64,000 nt of DNA from Aeromonas sanarellii (GTDB lineage: Bacteria > Pseudomonadota > Gammaproteobacteria > Enterobacterales > Aeromonadaceae). This document shows positions 51,306 to 59,406 of this stretch, one piece after another. The DNA lies in assembly GCF_000820085.1 (NCBI RefSeq), contig NZ_CDBN01000063.1:1-64000 (forward strand), written 5' to 3'. The notes below the pieces were generated by a model that saw nothing but the letters and a program-made list of their open reading frames with translations, searched no databases and had not been told where the DNA came from. A program made the position numbers and the translations under genes. Numbering within the stretch: the stretch's first letter is position 1; each line of letters starts with the position of its first letter.

Positions 51306-51482
51306 ATGATGAAACACGTACAAATCCGCAAACCCCTGCGTCGCAGCAAGCCCATCAACCTGCCCGTGCAAGAACACGACTATGATGCGTTTCTGATCCA
51401 GTTCAGCACCCGCTTCAGCGGCGGCTTCGCCATCTCCTGCGATGGCATCGCCGGCGAGTTCTCCATCGAAGAGCTCAACTGA
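51306..51482 (+). CDS. Small protein of unknown function
   Basis: A 58-residue ORF (a second ATG at 51309 would give 57). It begins MMKHVQIRKPLRRSKPINL, a strongly basic start, and continues with DAFLIQFSTRFSGGFAISC and an acidic end GEFSIEELN. AGAGAA lies at suitable spacing. Codon third positions are mostly G/C like neighbouring genes, and the ORF is flanked by a long leader and a convergent GNAT. No family is recognised. The basic-start, beta-hairpin-like profile would fit a small nucleic-acid-binding or ribosome-associated protein, but this is only an impression. Confidence 0.58.
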   Translation: MMKHVQIRKPLRRSKPINLPVQEHDYDAFLIQFSTRFSGGFAISCDGIAGEFSIEELN

Positions 51483-51547
51483 CCCTGCCTGACGGCAGTG
51501 TCCGATGCAGACAGGCCGCAGCTCACGGCGGCCTCCCTTGCCCAGAC

Positions 51548-52069
51548 CTAGACCCGGCAGGGAGCCTTATCCGGCGCCTCCAGCAGCAGGCACTCCTCCT
51601 CGCTCTCCCCCAGCCTGACCCGCTTGCCCTGACTCAGCCCCAGCTTGGCCAGTAGCCGGACCGAGCGCTCGTTGCCCGGGGTGACGATGGCCACCACCCG
51701 CTCGATGCCGAGCCGCTCGCGACCATCCTTCAGCGCCGCCCGCGCCGCCTCCAGGGCATAGCCCTGTCCGCGCCAGGCCGGCAGGAAGGCGTAACCGATG
51801 TCCTCGCACGGCAGGGTGTCGCGCTTGATGAGACCGCAGATGCCGAGCCTGGCCCCGTCGCTGCGCCTGGCCACCAGATAGAGGCCGTGACTGTGGCGGG
51901 CATAGCTGACCGCCGGCCCCTGCTGGATGTAGTTCTCGGCATCGTCCCGGGTACGCACCCCGCGATCGCCGATCCAGCGGTGGAAGTCGCCGTCGTTGAG
52001 CAGTTCGAGAATGAAGGGGGCATCGGCAGTGGTCAGTTCGCGCAGTTCCAGGCGCTCGGAGAGGATCAT
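51548..52069 (-). CDS. GNAT acetyltransferase, RimJ/RimL type
   Basis: A 173-residue acetyltransferase: SERLELRELTTADAPFILELLND start typical of RimJ/RimL, motif A IGYAFLPAWRGQGYALEAARA with RGQGYA, and motif B VVAIVTPGNERSVRLLAKLGL. Relatives acetylate N-terminal residues or small molecules. The ATG at 52069 lies 152 bp from the divergent 52222 gene. Same general type as the truncated gene at 31231. Confidence 0.88.
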   Translation of the reverse strand: MILSERLELRELTTADAPFILELLNDGDFHRWIGDRGVRTRDDAENYIQQGPAVSYARHSHGLYLVARRSDGARLGICGLIKRDTLPCEDIGYAFLPAWRGQGYALEAARAALKDGRERLGIERVVAIVTPGNERSVRLLAKLGLSQGKRVRLGESEEECLLLEAPDKAPCRV

Positions 52070-52221
52070 GACGGAGGCTCTGTTGACAAAAACGGGTCAC
52101 CCAGACTGCCCCCCTCGCCCGATCTTGGCAAGATCCGGGCAGACATTTCTGCCCCGACGGCAGGCGTCCCCGCTATACTGCCCACCCCATGACAACCCCA
52201 TGCAACAGACAGGACACCACC

Positions 52222-52485
52222 ATGACGGACACCACCGAATTTTTTGATGAAGCGACGCTGCTGGAGATGGTGGAAAACCAGCTCGCCGACGGCCATCCCC
52301 TGCAGGTGAAAGCCACCCTGATGCGGCTGGTGATGAAGGGCACCCCGAGGGAAGAGGCGCTGCAATACATCGCCTGCGCCCTGGGCGCCGAACTCATGGC
52401 CATGGAGGCCGATCAGGGCCCCTTCAACCTCGCCCGCTACGGCGAGTTTCTCGACAGCCTGCCCGAGATGCCCTGGGCCGAATAA
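52222..52485 (+). CDS. Conserved hypothetical protein
   Basis: An 87-residue acidic, mostly helical cytosolic protein: FDEATLLEMVENQLADG, HPLQVKATLMRLVMKG, TPREEALQYIACALGAEL, then YGEFLDSLPEMPW. The pattern (helices that end with the phrase LPxMPW) occurs in similar short proteins of vibrios and aeromonads, as I recall. No function known. Start at ATG 52222 rather than upstream in-frame codons. Confidence 0.72.
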   Translation: MTDTTEFFDEATLLEMVENQLADGHPLQVKATLMRLVMKGTPREEALQYIACALGAELMAMEADQGPFNLARYGEFLDSLPEMPWAE

Positions 52486-52558
52486 GGCCCCAGGTTAGGC
52501 AAGGCGCGGGACCCGCCATTATCATTACTGCCACCAAAGATGACGGGAGTATGGGGAT

Positions 52559-53404
52559 ATGCGCTGGCAAGATCGCCGTGAGAGCAACAACGTGGAAGAC
52601 AGGCGCCAGCAGGGCGGGGGCGGCGGCCTGCCCATCGGCGGCAAGGGGCGCCTCGTCCTGCTGGTCGTGGTCATGGTCGCGGGTTACTACGGCGTTGACC
52701 TGAGCCCCCTGCTCGACGAACCGGCCCCGCAGAGCCAGCCCCAGCGTCAGAACCCGTCCCAGGCCGCCAGCGACCCCCTCGCCCGCTTCACCTCGGTGAT
52801 GCTCGCCTCCACGGAGGATGCCTGGGGCGAGATCTTCCAGCAAAGCGGCAACCACTATCAGGCCCCCAAGCTGGTGCTCTATCGCGGGGCGACCCGCACC
52901 GGGTGCGGCCAGGGCCAGTCGGTGATGGGGCCCTTCTACTGCCCGGCGGACGGCTCCGTCTACATCGATCTCTCCTTCTATCAGGACATGCGCGACAAGC
53001 TGGGGGCCGACGGTGACTTCGCCCAGGGCTATGTGGTCGCCCACGAGGTGGGTCACCATGTGCAGCACCTGCTCGGCATCTCCACCAGGGTGCGCCAGCA
53101 ACAGCAGGGGCTGAGCCAGGTGGCCCAGAACCGGTTGTCGGTCAGGCTCGAACTGCAGGCGGACTGCTTCGCCGGGGTCTGGGGCCACTACATGGAAAGA
53201 GAGCAGGTGCTGGAGCGCGGCGATCTGGAAGAGGCGCTCAACGCCGCCCAGGCCATCGGCGACGACAGGTTGCAGCAGCAGGGTCAGGGCCGGGTAGTGC
53301 CCGACAGCTTCACCCACGGCACCTCGGCCCAGCGCCTCGCCTGGTTCAAACGCGGCTTTGACAGCGGCAGACCCGCCAGCTGCGACACCTTCACCGCCCG
53401 CTGA
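52559..53404 (+). CDS. ypfJ: Neutral zinc metallopeptidase family protein YpfJ
   Basis: A 281-residue membrane-anchored metalloprotease. N-terminal Arg/Gln-rich cytosolic start, one helix (about 25-45, [19 protein letters not shown]), a Pro/Gln-rich linker, and the catalytic domain with [12 protein letters not shown] (zinc HEXXH) and downstream [14 protein letters not shown] providing the third ligand. E. coli YpfJ is the related UPF0042-independent zincin of unknown substrate. Single gene with a strong terminator after it. Confidence 0.9.
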   Translation: MRWQDRRESNNVEDRRQQGGGGGLPIGGKGRLVLLVVVMVAGYYGVDLSPLLDEPAPQSQPQRQNPSQAASDPLARFTSVMLASTEDAWGEIFQQSGNHYQAPKLVLYRGATRTGCGQGQSVMGPFYCPADGSVYIDLSFYQDMRDKLGADGDFAQGYVVAHEVGHHVQHLLGISTRVRQQQQGLSQVAQNRLSVRLELQADCFAGVWGHYMEREQVLERGDLEEALNAAQAIGDDRLQQQGQGRVVPDSFTHGTSAQRLAWFKRGFDSGRPASCDTFTAR

Positions 53405-53418
53405 CACGCGGCAACGAC

Positions 53419-53450
53419 AGGGCCGGATCCCCGAGGATCCGGCCCTTTCT
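53419..53450 (+). terminator. Terminator of ypfJ
   Basis: AGGGCCGGATCC-CCGA-GGATCCGGCCCT is a 12-bp perfect stem followed by TTCT. It also lies 20 bp beyond the stop of the convergent PP-loop gene. Confidence 0.82.
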
Positions 53451-53470
53451 CTGGGCGCTGGCGGCCCGCC

Positions 53471-54148
53471 TCAGGCGATCTCGTCCGCCAGCAGATCGGT
53501 GAAGACGAAGCCGTCCCTCAGCACAGTCTCCCCCACCCGGATGGCCAGGGGCCGCTGGAACATGGGGCCGTCCCAGGCCAGGGTGTGGAACTCGCCGTTT
53601 TCGCCGCAGGGGTCGACCCCGGCGGGCAGGGCCGCCAGCAGGGCCTCATCGAACTCGTGTCCCCCCAGGCTCATGTCCAGCGTCTTGGGATCGAGGGTGC
53701 AGACCCTGGCCCTGAGCCCGGCGGCCATCATCTGCTGCGCCAGCTCGGTCGTGTCGCTGCCCCAGAGCGGGAACAGCGGCGTGATGCCGGTTCCCGCGAG
53801 CTGGCGCTCCCGGTAGGCGCGCACGTCCTCGAGGAAGAGATCGCCAAACGCCATATGGCGGATCCCCCGGGCCATCACCTCCCCGATGAAGCCGGTCATG
53901 GTGCGGCCGTACTCCTCGTTGCTGCAGGGCCAGGGCAGGTCGATGGTCATCAGCGGCAATCCCACGCACTGGGCCTGCCGCGCCAGCAAACTCTTGCGCA
54001 CCCCGTGCATGGCGACCCGCTCGAATGCCTGATTGAGGGTGGTGAACAGGCCCACCACCTCGATGGCCGGATCCTGCCGCAATCTGTGCAGCGCCCAGGC
54101 GCTGTCCTTGCCGCTGCTCCAGGAGAGCAGCACTTTGGTCTTGGTCAT
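53471..54148 (-). CDS. PP-loop ATP-binding protein, diphthine-ammonia-ligase-like
   Basis: A 225-residue adenine-nucleotide alpha-hydrolase fold protein. PP-loop SWSSGKDSAWAL (SGGxxS-type, with SSGKDS) and a diphthine-ammonia-ligase core ending HEFDEALLAALPAGVDPCGENGEFHTL. Bacteria do not make diphthamide, so the bacterial member must act on another substrate by adenylation and amidation or thiolation. Start ATG 54148 (MTKTKVLLSWSSGKDS); the longer upstream frame is not protein-like. It converges on ypfJ. Confidence 0.83.
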   Translation of the reverse strand: MTKTKVLLSWSSGKDSAWALHRLRQDPAIEVVGLFTTLNQAFERVAMHGVRKSLLARQAQCVGLPLMTIDLPWPCSNEEYGRTMTGFIGEVMARGIRHMAFGDLFLEDVRAYRERQLAGTGITPLFPLWGSDTTELAQQMMAAGLRARVCTLDPKTLDMSLGGHEFDEALLAALPAGVDPCGENGEFHTLAWDGPMFQRPLAIRVGETVLRDGFVFTDLLADEIA

Positions 54149-54350
54149 GGTTTCTCCCACTGTGTCGTCCCGGGCCAATGGCCGCTCGCCGTCAGCCGCT
54201 CTCCGGTCTCGTTGCACCAGGATGCTGCAAGACAGTGTTGCGAATTGTGCGATTTACATCGCGGGACACAAAAGCATACCCTCGTGATCGAGCGTATCCC
54301 CGCAGAGCCTGGGGGAGAATAACTAAAAAAACGATGGGAAACATAAGGAT

Positions 54351-55667
54351 ATGAGTACAGTCAGCACATCGCACGACCACGGTCGCCCCCTCAACCGACA
54401 GGATTACAAGACCCTGAGCCTGGCCGCGCTGGGCGGCGCCCTCGAATTCTACGACTTCATCATCTTCGTCTTCTTCGCCGTGGTCATCGGCGAGCTCTTC
54501 TTCCCGGCGGACATTCCCGAGTGGCTGCGCCAGTTCCAGACCTTCGGCATCTTCGCCGCCGGCTACCTGGCCCGCCCACTCGGCGGCATCATCATGGCCC
54601 ACTTCGGCGATCTCATCGGCCGCAAGCGGATGTTCACCCTCAGCATCATCCTGATGGCCCTGCCGACCCTGCTGATCGGCCTGCTGCCCACCTATGCCGT
54701 GCTCGGCATCGCCGCCCCCCTGCTGTTGCTGCTGCTGCGGATCCTGCAGGGAGCCGCCATCGGCGGTGAAGTGCCTGGGGCCTGGGTCTTCGTGGCCGAG
54801 CACGTCCCCGCCCGCCGGGTAGGCGTCGCCTGCGGCACCCTCACGGCGGGCCTGACCGCCGGCATCCTGCTCGGCTCCCTGGTGGCCACCGCCATCAACC
54901 GCGGCATGAGCCCGGGCGACGTGAGCGACTGGGGCTGGCGCCTGGCCTTCGTGCTCGGCGGCGTGTTCGGCATCGTCGCCATGTACCTGCGCCGCTGGCT
55001 GCACGAGACCCCGGTCTTCGCCGAGATGCAGGCCAACAAGTCGCTGGCCGAGGAGCTGCCGCTCAAGACGGTGCTGCGCGAGCACAAGGGCAGCGTCATC
55101 GTCTCCATGCTGCTGACCTGGCTGCTCTCCGCCGGGATCGTTGTGGTGATCCTGATGACCCCGACCTATCTGCAGAAGGTCCACGGCATCAGCCCCGCCG
55201 ATGCCCTGACCGCCAACTCCCTGGCCATAGTCGCGCTCACCCTGGGCTGCATCTTCTACGGCCGCCTGATCGACGCCCTCGGCAGTGGCCCCACCTTCGT
55301 GCTGGGCTCCCTGCTGCTGGCGGGATCGACCTACGCCTTCTACCACGGCCTAGCGGCCGGCATGGTGCAGCTGGTGCCCCTCTACATGCTGGCCGGCTTC
55401 GCGGTGGGGATAGTCGGCGCCGTGCCCTACGTCATGGTCAACGCCTTCCCGGCGGTGGTGCGCTTCTCCGGCCTGTCGTTCTCCTACAACGTGGCCTACG
55501 CCATCTTCGGCGGCCTGACGCCCATGCTGGTCACCCTCTGGATGAAGAGCGACGTGCTGGCCCCGTCCCACTATGTGGTCAGTCTGGCCGGCCTCGGCTT
55601 CGTACTGGGCCTCTGGCTCTGGCTGCGCCAGCGCGGTCAGCGTCAGGTCACGCCGCAAACCGCCTGA
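54351..55667 (+). CDS. MFS transporter, metabolite:H+ symporter (MHS) type
   Basis: A 438-residue twelve-helix permease. The MHS-family start GGALEFYDFIIFVFFAVVIGELFFP and the loop 2-3 motif GDLIGRKRMF are visible; LQGAAIGGEVPGAWVFVAEH and RRWLHETPVF are characteristic of the ProP/ShiA/KgtP group. The substrate (proline/betaine, citrate, ketoglutarate or similar) cannot be told. GGAAAC precedes the ATG and a terminator-like hairpin follows the stop. Confidence 0.9.
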   Translation: MSTVSTSHDHGRPLNRQDYKTLSLAALGGALEFYDFIIFVFFAVVIGELFFPADIPEWLRQFQTFGIFAAGYLARPLGGIIMAHFGDLIGRKRMFTLSIILMALPTLLIGLLPTYAVLGIAAPLLLLLLRILQGAAIGGEVPGAWVFVAEHVPARRVGVACGTLTAGLTAGILLGSLVATAINRGMSPGDVSDWGWRLAFVLGGVFGIVAMYLRRWLHETPVFAEMQANKSLAEELPLKTVLREHKGSVIVSMLLTWLLSAGIVVVILMTPTYLQKVHGISPADALTANSLAIVALTLGCIFYGRLIDALGSGPTFVLGSLLLAGSTYAFYHGLAAGMVQLVPLYMLAGFAVGIVGAVPYVMVNAFPAVVRFSGLSFSYNVAYAIFGGLTPMLVTLWMKSDVLAPSHYVVSLAGLGFVLGLWLWLRQRGQRQVTPQTA

Positions 55668-55676
55668 TCACCATGG

Positions 55677-55702
55677 AGCCCCGCACTGTCGGGGCTTCTT
55701 CA
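55677..55702 (+). terminator. Terminator of the MFS gene
   Basis: AGCCCCG-CACTGT-CGGGGCT is a 7-bp perfect stem followed by TCTTC; the T-run is short. Confidence 0.65.
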
Positions 55703-55799
55703 TTCCGGCTATATTCAGCCGGGCTCCCATAGAGTAGCCCCCCCTTGAGGCCAGACCCCCGTCTGGCCCTGTTGTTTGCCAACCACCCCGAGGTACACG

Positions 55800-56519
55800 A
55801 TGTTCTTCCAGGTCGTCTTCATCGCCTTGCTGGCCCTGCTGCCCATGGTCAACCCCCCCACCACGGCCACCCTGCTGCTGGGTCTGAGCAAGGGGATGTC
55901 CCGCGAGCACATCCGCCGCCAGATCAACATGGCCGCCATCTATCTGTTCGCCACCCTCTGCGTCAGCTTCTTCATCGGATCCTCCATCCTGGATCTGTTC
56001 GGGATCTCCATCCCGGGGCTGCGCCTGGCCGGTGGCCTCATCATCGCCTTCATCGGCTTTCGCATGCTGTTCCCTGCGCCGAGCCAGGCCGCCGGCGTCG
56101 ATACCAACCAGAGCATCGCCTTCGTGCCGCTCACCATGCCCAGCATGTGCGGGCCCGGTACCATGGCCCTGGTGATCAGCGGTGCGGCCCAGATAGCCGA
56201 GCTGCCGGCGGAGGCCGACCGCTTCGTCATCTATGCCGCCATGGTGACCGCCTTCGCCCTGATGAGCCTCATCAGTTGGGGCGTGCTCAAGCTCGCGGAT
56301 CCAGTGTGCAAGATCCTCGGCGCCACCGGGATCGACGCCATGACCCGGATCATGGGTTTCCTGCTGGTGTGCATGGGCATGCAGTTCTGCATCAACGGCG
56401 TCAAGGAGGTGGCCCAGGATCCCGTGTTCCACAGCGCCCCGGTACCGCAGACGGCGCCCGCCTCGCCCCAGGCCGGCACCGGCACCCTGGATCATCTCTC
56501 CCTGCCGCGCCAGCCCTGA
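55800..56519 (+). CDS. MarC family inner-membrane protein
   Basis: A 239-residue membrane protein with six helices: FQVVFIALLALLPMVNPPTTATL, then RRQINMAAIYLFATLCVSFF, and the paired halves of the MarC/YchE family with FVPLTMPSMCGPGTMA. Its role is unproven despite the old multiple-antibiotic name. The C-terminal tail is Pro/Ala-rich and unusual in length. Start ATG 55800 (MFFQVVFIALLAL); upstream in-frame codons would place soluble residues before the first helix. Confidence 0.88.
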   Translation: MFFQVVFIALLALLPMVNPPTTATLLLGLSKGMSREHIRRQINMAAIYLFATLCVSFFIGSSILDLFGISIPGLRLAGGLIIAFIGFRMLFPAPSQAAGVDTNQSIAFVPLTMPSMCGPGTMALVISGAAQIAELPAEADRFVIYAAMVTAFALMSLISWGVLKLADPVCKILGATGIDAMTRIMGFLLVCMGMQFCINGVKEVAQDPVFHSAPVPQTAPASPQAGTGTLDHLSLPRQP

Positions 56520-56672
56520 CTGAAAACGCTGTCATCCGTCTCGAGAATCGCCCTGGATCTTGCGCCCGATCATGTTGCCCACCCACAGGTGAGGTAGTCT
56601 GATTTTTGTACAGGCAGGGTTCAGAGGGTCGTCGTTAGCCTGACTGACGCAGACCCCGTCACTTGAGGAGAT

Positions 56673-56882
56673 ATGCAAATGGAAAAGATGCTGACCGAGA
56701 TTGGAAGCTACAGCCTGTTTCATGAATATCTGAACGTGGTCGGGGCCGCCAGCCCCGCCCTGACCCGGATCAAGACGAGGTGGGAGTTCAAGCAGAAGGA
56801 TCGTCTGGTTGCCCAGATAAGGGTGGATGCCCAGGGCCACGCCCGGTTCTTCATCGACGCCCGCGCCATCTCGGTCAACTGA
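56673..56882 (+). CDS. Small hypothetical protein
   Basis: A 69-residue protein starting MQMEKMLTEIGSYSLFHEYL and ending HARFFIDARAISVN, mixed helix then three short strands. GAGGAG stands 2-6 bases before the ATG, and an in-frame ATG two codons later would be better spaced. A terminator follows the stop, so it is a complete small gene. Family not recognised. Confidence 0.65.
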   Translation: MQMEKMLTEIGSYSLFHEYLNVVGAASPALTRIKTRWEFKQKDRLVAQIRVDAQGHARFFIDARAISVN

Positions 56883-56898
56883 TCCGAGCCCCCTTCAC

Positions 56899-56926
56899 CA
56901 GCCCCGGCCCTGTCCGGGGCTTTTTG
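56899..56926 (+). terminator. Terminator of the small hypothetical gene
   Basis: AGCCCCGG-CCCTGT-CCGGGGCT followed by TTTTTG: an 8-bp perfect stem with a T-run. Confidence 0.9.
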
Positions 56927-56943
56927 TTGCCTTTTCTCCGGCC

Positions 56944-56973
56944 AATAAAAAACCCCGGCACCGGGCCGGGGTT
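56944..56973 (-). terminator. Terminator of tldD
   Basis: On the minus strand CCCCGGCCCGGTGCCGGGG is followed by TTTTTTATT. It faces the terminator of the convergent small gene. Confidence 0.88.
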
Positions 56974-56991
56974 CGAGAGGGCGAGTGAGCC

Positions 56992-58440
56992 TTACTGGGT
57001 GCCACCCACGGTCAGTTGATCCAGCTTGAGGGTAGGCTGGCCGACGCCGACCGGCACGCTCTGCCCCTCCTTGCCGCAGACCCCGACCCCGCGATCCAGG
57101 GCGAGGTCGTGGCCCACCATGGAGACCTGGCTCATGGCCTCTGGGCCGTTGCCGATCAGGGTGGCGCCCTTGATGGGCGCGGTGATCCTGCCGTCTTCGA
57201 TGAGGTAGGCCTCGGAGGCGGAGAAGACGAACTTGCCGGAGGTGATGTCCACCTGGCCGCCGCCGAAGTTGGGGGCATAGATCCCCTTCTTCACCGAGGC
57301 GATGATCTCCGCCGGATCATACTGGCCCGCCAGCATGTAGGTGTTGGTCATGCGCGGCATCGGCAGGGCGGCGTAGGATTCGCGGCGGCCGTTGCCGGTG
57401 AGCGGCACCCCCATCAGGCGGGCGTTCTGCTTGTCCTGCAGATAGCCCTTGAGGATGCCGTTCTCGATCAGGACGTTGTAGCCGCCCGGCGTCCCCTCGT
57501 CATCAATGGAGACGGAGCCGCGTCGACCCGGCAGGGTGCCGTCGTCGACTATGGTGCAGTGTCTGGAGGCGACCTGCTCGCCGATGCGGCCGGCGAAGGC
57601 GGAGGAGCCCTTGCGGTTGAAGTCCCCCTCCAGACCGTGGCCCACCGCCTCGTGCAGCAGCACGCCGGGCCAGCCGGCGCCGAGCACCACCGGCATGGTG
57701 CCGGCCGGGGCGTCTATGGCTTCCAGGTTCACCAGGGCCTGGCGCACCGCCTCGCGTACATAGCCAAACGCCCGGCTCTCGAGGCCATCCAGTTCGAGGA
57801 AATAATCGTAGCCGAAGCGGCCACCGCCGCCGGCGCTGCCGCGCTCCCGGCGATCCCCCTTCTCGGCAATGACGGTCACCGACAGGCGCACCAGGGGGCG
57901 CACGTCGGCGGCCAGGGTGCCGTCGGTAGCAGCCACCAGGATCTCCTCGTAGACACCGCTGATGGAGGCCATCACCTGATTGATGGCGGGATCCAGGCCT
58001 CTGGCGAACCTGTCCATCTGCTCCAGCAGGGCGATCTTCTGCTGCTTGTCGAGGGTCTGCAGGGGGTCCATGGCCGGATAGAGCAGGTTTGCTTCAGTGC
58101 GAGCCCACGCCTTCACCTTGCCCCGGGCACCGGCGGCGGCGATGCCGCGGGCGGCGGTCACCGACTGCTGCAGCGCCAGCAGGCTCAGCTCGTCCGAGTA
58201 GGCGAAGCCGGTCTTCTCGCCGCTGACGGCGCGTACCCCCACCCCCTGATCGATGTTGTAGCTGCCGTCCTTGACGATGCCGTCCTCCAGCATCCAGGAC
58301 TCGTGCCAGCTGCGCTGGAAATAGAGGTCGCCGAACTCCACCTCATGGCTCATCAGACTGCCGAGCAGCTGCTGCAGGCGCACTTCGTCGAGGTCGTTCG
58401 GGGCCAACAATGCGGCACTAACCTGGCTCAATAGACTCAA
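56992..58440 (-). CDS. tldD: Metalloprotease subunit TldD
   Basis: A 482-residue zinc metalloprotease partner of TldE/PmbA. The zinc motif [11 protein letters not shown] and the following [14 protein letters not shown] are intact; the C-terminal beta domain has YILxx-type strands ending [12 protein letters not shown]. With TldE it cleaves unfolded peptides, matures microcin-like peptides and degrades CcdA. No peptide precursor gene is recognised nearby. It lies after yhdP and the nitrilase in the conserved rng-yhdP-tldD order. TldE is not in this window. Confidence 0.96.
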   Translation of the reverse strand: MSLLSQVSAALLAPNDLDEVRLQQLLGSLMSHEVEFGDLYFQRSWHESWMLEDGIVKDGSYNIDQGVGVRAVSGEKTGFAYSDELSLLALQQSVTAARGIAAAGARGKVKAWARTEANLLYPAMDPLQTLDKQQKIALLEQMDRFARGLDPAINQVMASISGVYEEILVAATDGTLAADVRPLVRLSVTVIAEKGDRRERGSAGGGGRFGYDYFLELDGLESRAFGYVREAVRQALVNLEAIDAPAGTMPVVLGAGWPGVLLHEAVGHGLEGDFNRKGSSAFAGRIGEQVASRHCTIVDDGTLPGRRGSVSIDDEGTPGGYNVLIENGILKGYLQDKQNARLMGVPLTGNGRRESYAALPMPRMTNTYMLAGQYDPAEIIASVKKGIYAPNFGGGQVDITSGKFVFSASEAYLIEDGRITAPIKGATLIGNGPEAMSQVSMVGHDLALDRGVGVCGKEGQSVPVGVGQPTLKLDQLTVGGTQ

Positions 58441-58497
58441 ATCTTTCTCTCCACTCTCATGCGAGATGTCGTAACGGTTAAATCCACGGCCGCAGGT

Positions 58498-59304
58498 TCA
58501 CAGCAGGCGGGCATGATCCAGCACCGGCATGGTGCGCTTCAACTCCTCGACAAGGCCGGCATCCATCTGCGCCAACACTGTGCCCTGTCCGGTCTCCCGA
58601 CACGCCAGCACCCGGCCCCAGGGGTCGATCACCATGCTGTGGCCCCAGGTCTGGCGCCCCGTCTCGTGGGTGCCCCCCTGGTTGGCGGCCACCACATAGC
58701 ACTGGTTCTCGATGGCGCGGGCCCGCAGCAGCGGCTCCCAATGTGCCTCGCCGGTCACGGCGGTGAAGGCGGCAGGCACCAGCAGCACCCGGGCGCCGGC
58801 CCGGGCCAGCTGGCGGTACAGCTCGGGAAAGCGCAGATCATAACAGATCGACAGGCCGAGGGGACCAAGGGGGGAGTCCACCAGCACAGGCACCTCGCCG
58901 GGGCTGAAGGTCTCGGACTCCCGGTAGCGGCCGTGGCTGTCCGCCACGTCCACGTCGAACAGGTGGATCTTGTGGTAGTGACCCCTGAGCTCACCATTCG
59001 GGTCGAACACCAGGGAGCTGGTGTGGATATGGTCCGCCCCCGGGATACGGGTCGGCATGGCCCCGGCCACCAGCCAGATCCCGTGCTCCCTGGCCCAGGC
59101 GGCCAGCTGCTGCTGGATGGGGCCTTCCCCTATCGTCTCGGCACCGTCCAGATAACCCTGGCGCTCGCCGAACAGGGCGAAGTTCTCCGGCAGCAGGGCC
59201 AGCAGGGGACGCCGTGCCGGCAGGGCCGCCAGCTCGGCGTCAATCCGTGCCCGGTTGTCCTGCCAGTGACGGCCTGACACCAGTTGTATTGCGGCTAACC
59301 ACAT
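58498..59304 (-). CDS. Nitrilase-superfamily carbon-nitrogen hydrolase
   Basis: A 268-residue amidase of the Nit/omega-amidase branch. The catalytic triad is Glu in LPENFALFG, Lys in HYHKIHLFDVD and Cys in SICYDLRFPELYR. These residues and the segment KxHLFDxD fit deaminated-glutathione amidase and related repair enzymes (NIT1/2), but the substrate is not proven. Start ATG 59304 (MWLAAIQLVSG); the longer frame is not supported. It sits between yhdP and tldD, an insertion relative to E. coli, where the two genes are adjacent. Confidence 0.87.
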   Translation of the reverse strand: MWLAAIQLVSGRHWQDNRARIDAELAALPARRPLLALLPENFALFGERQGYLDGAETIGEGPIQQQLAAWAREHGIWLVAGAMPTRIPGADHIHTSSLVFDPNGELRGHYHKIHLFDVDVADSHGRYRESETFSPGEVPVLVDSPLGPLGLSICYDLRFPELYRQLARAGARVLLVPAAFTAVTGEAHWEPLLRARAIENQCYVVAANQGGTHETGRQTWGHSMVIDPWGRVLACRETGQGTVLAQMDAGLVEELKRTMPVLDHARLL

Positions 59305-59406
59305 GACTCGCTCCTTGTCGTTGTTTGGCCCCCGGGGATGCACATCGCATCCAGGGTATCAGGCAGCACTATGCCCCCTCGCCGCCCGGCGCGGAAGATG
59401 GCCGGC

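Noticed and set aside
51060-51377. A 105-codon minus-strand ORF across the structured region and the small gene at 51306
   Set aside because: It covers hairpins and the start of a better ORF on the other strand, and no ribosome-binding site precedes it.
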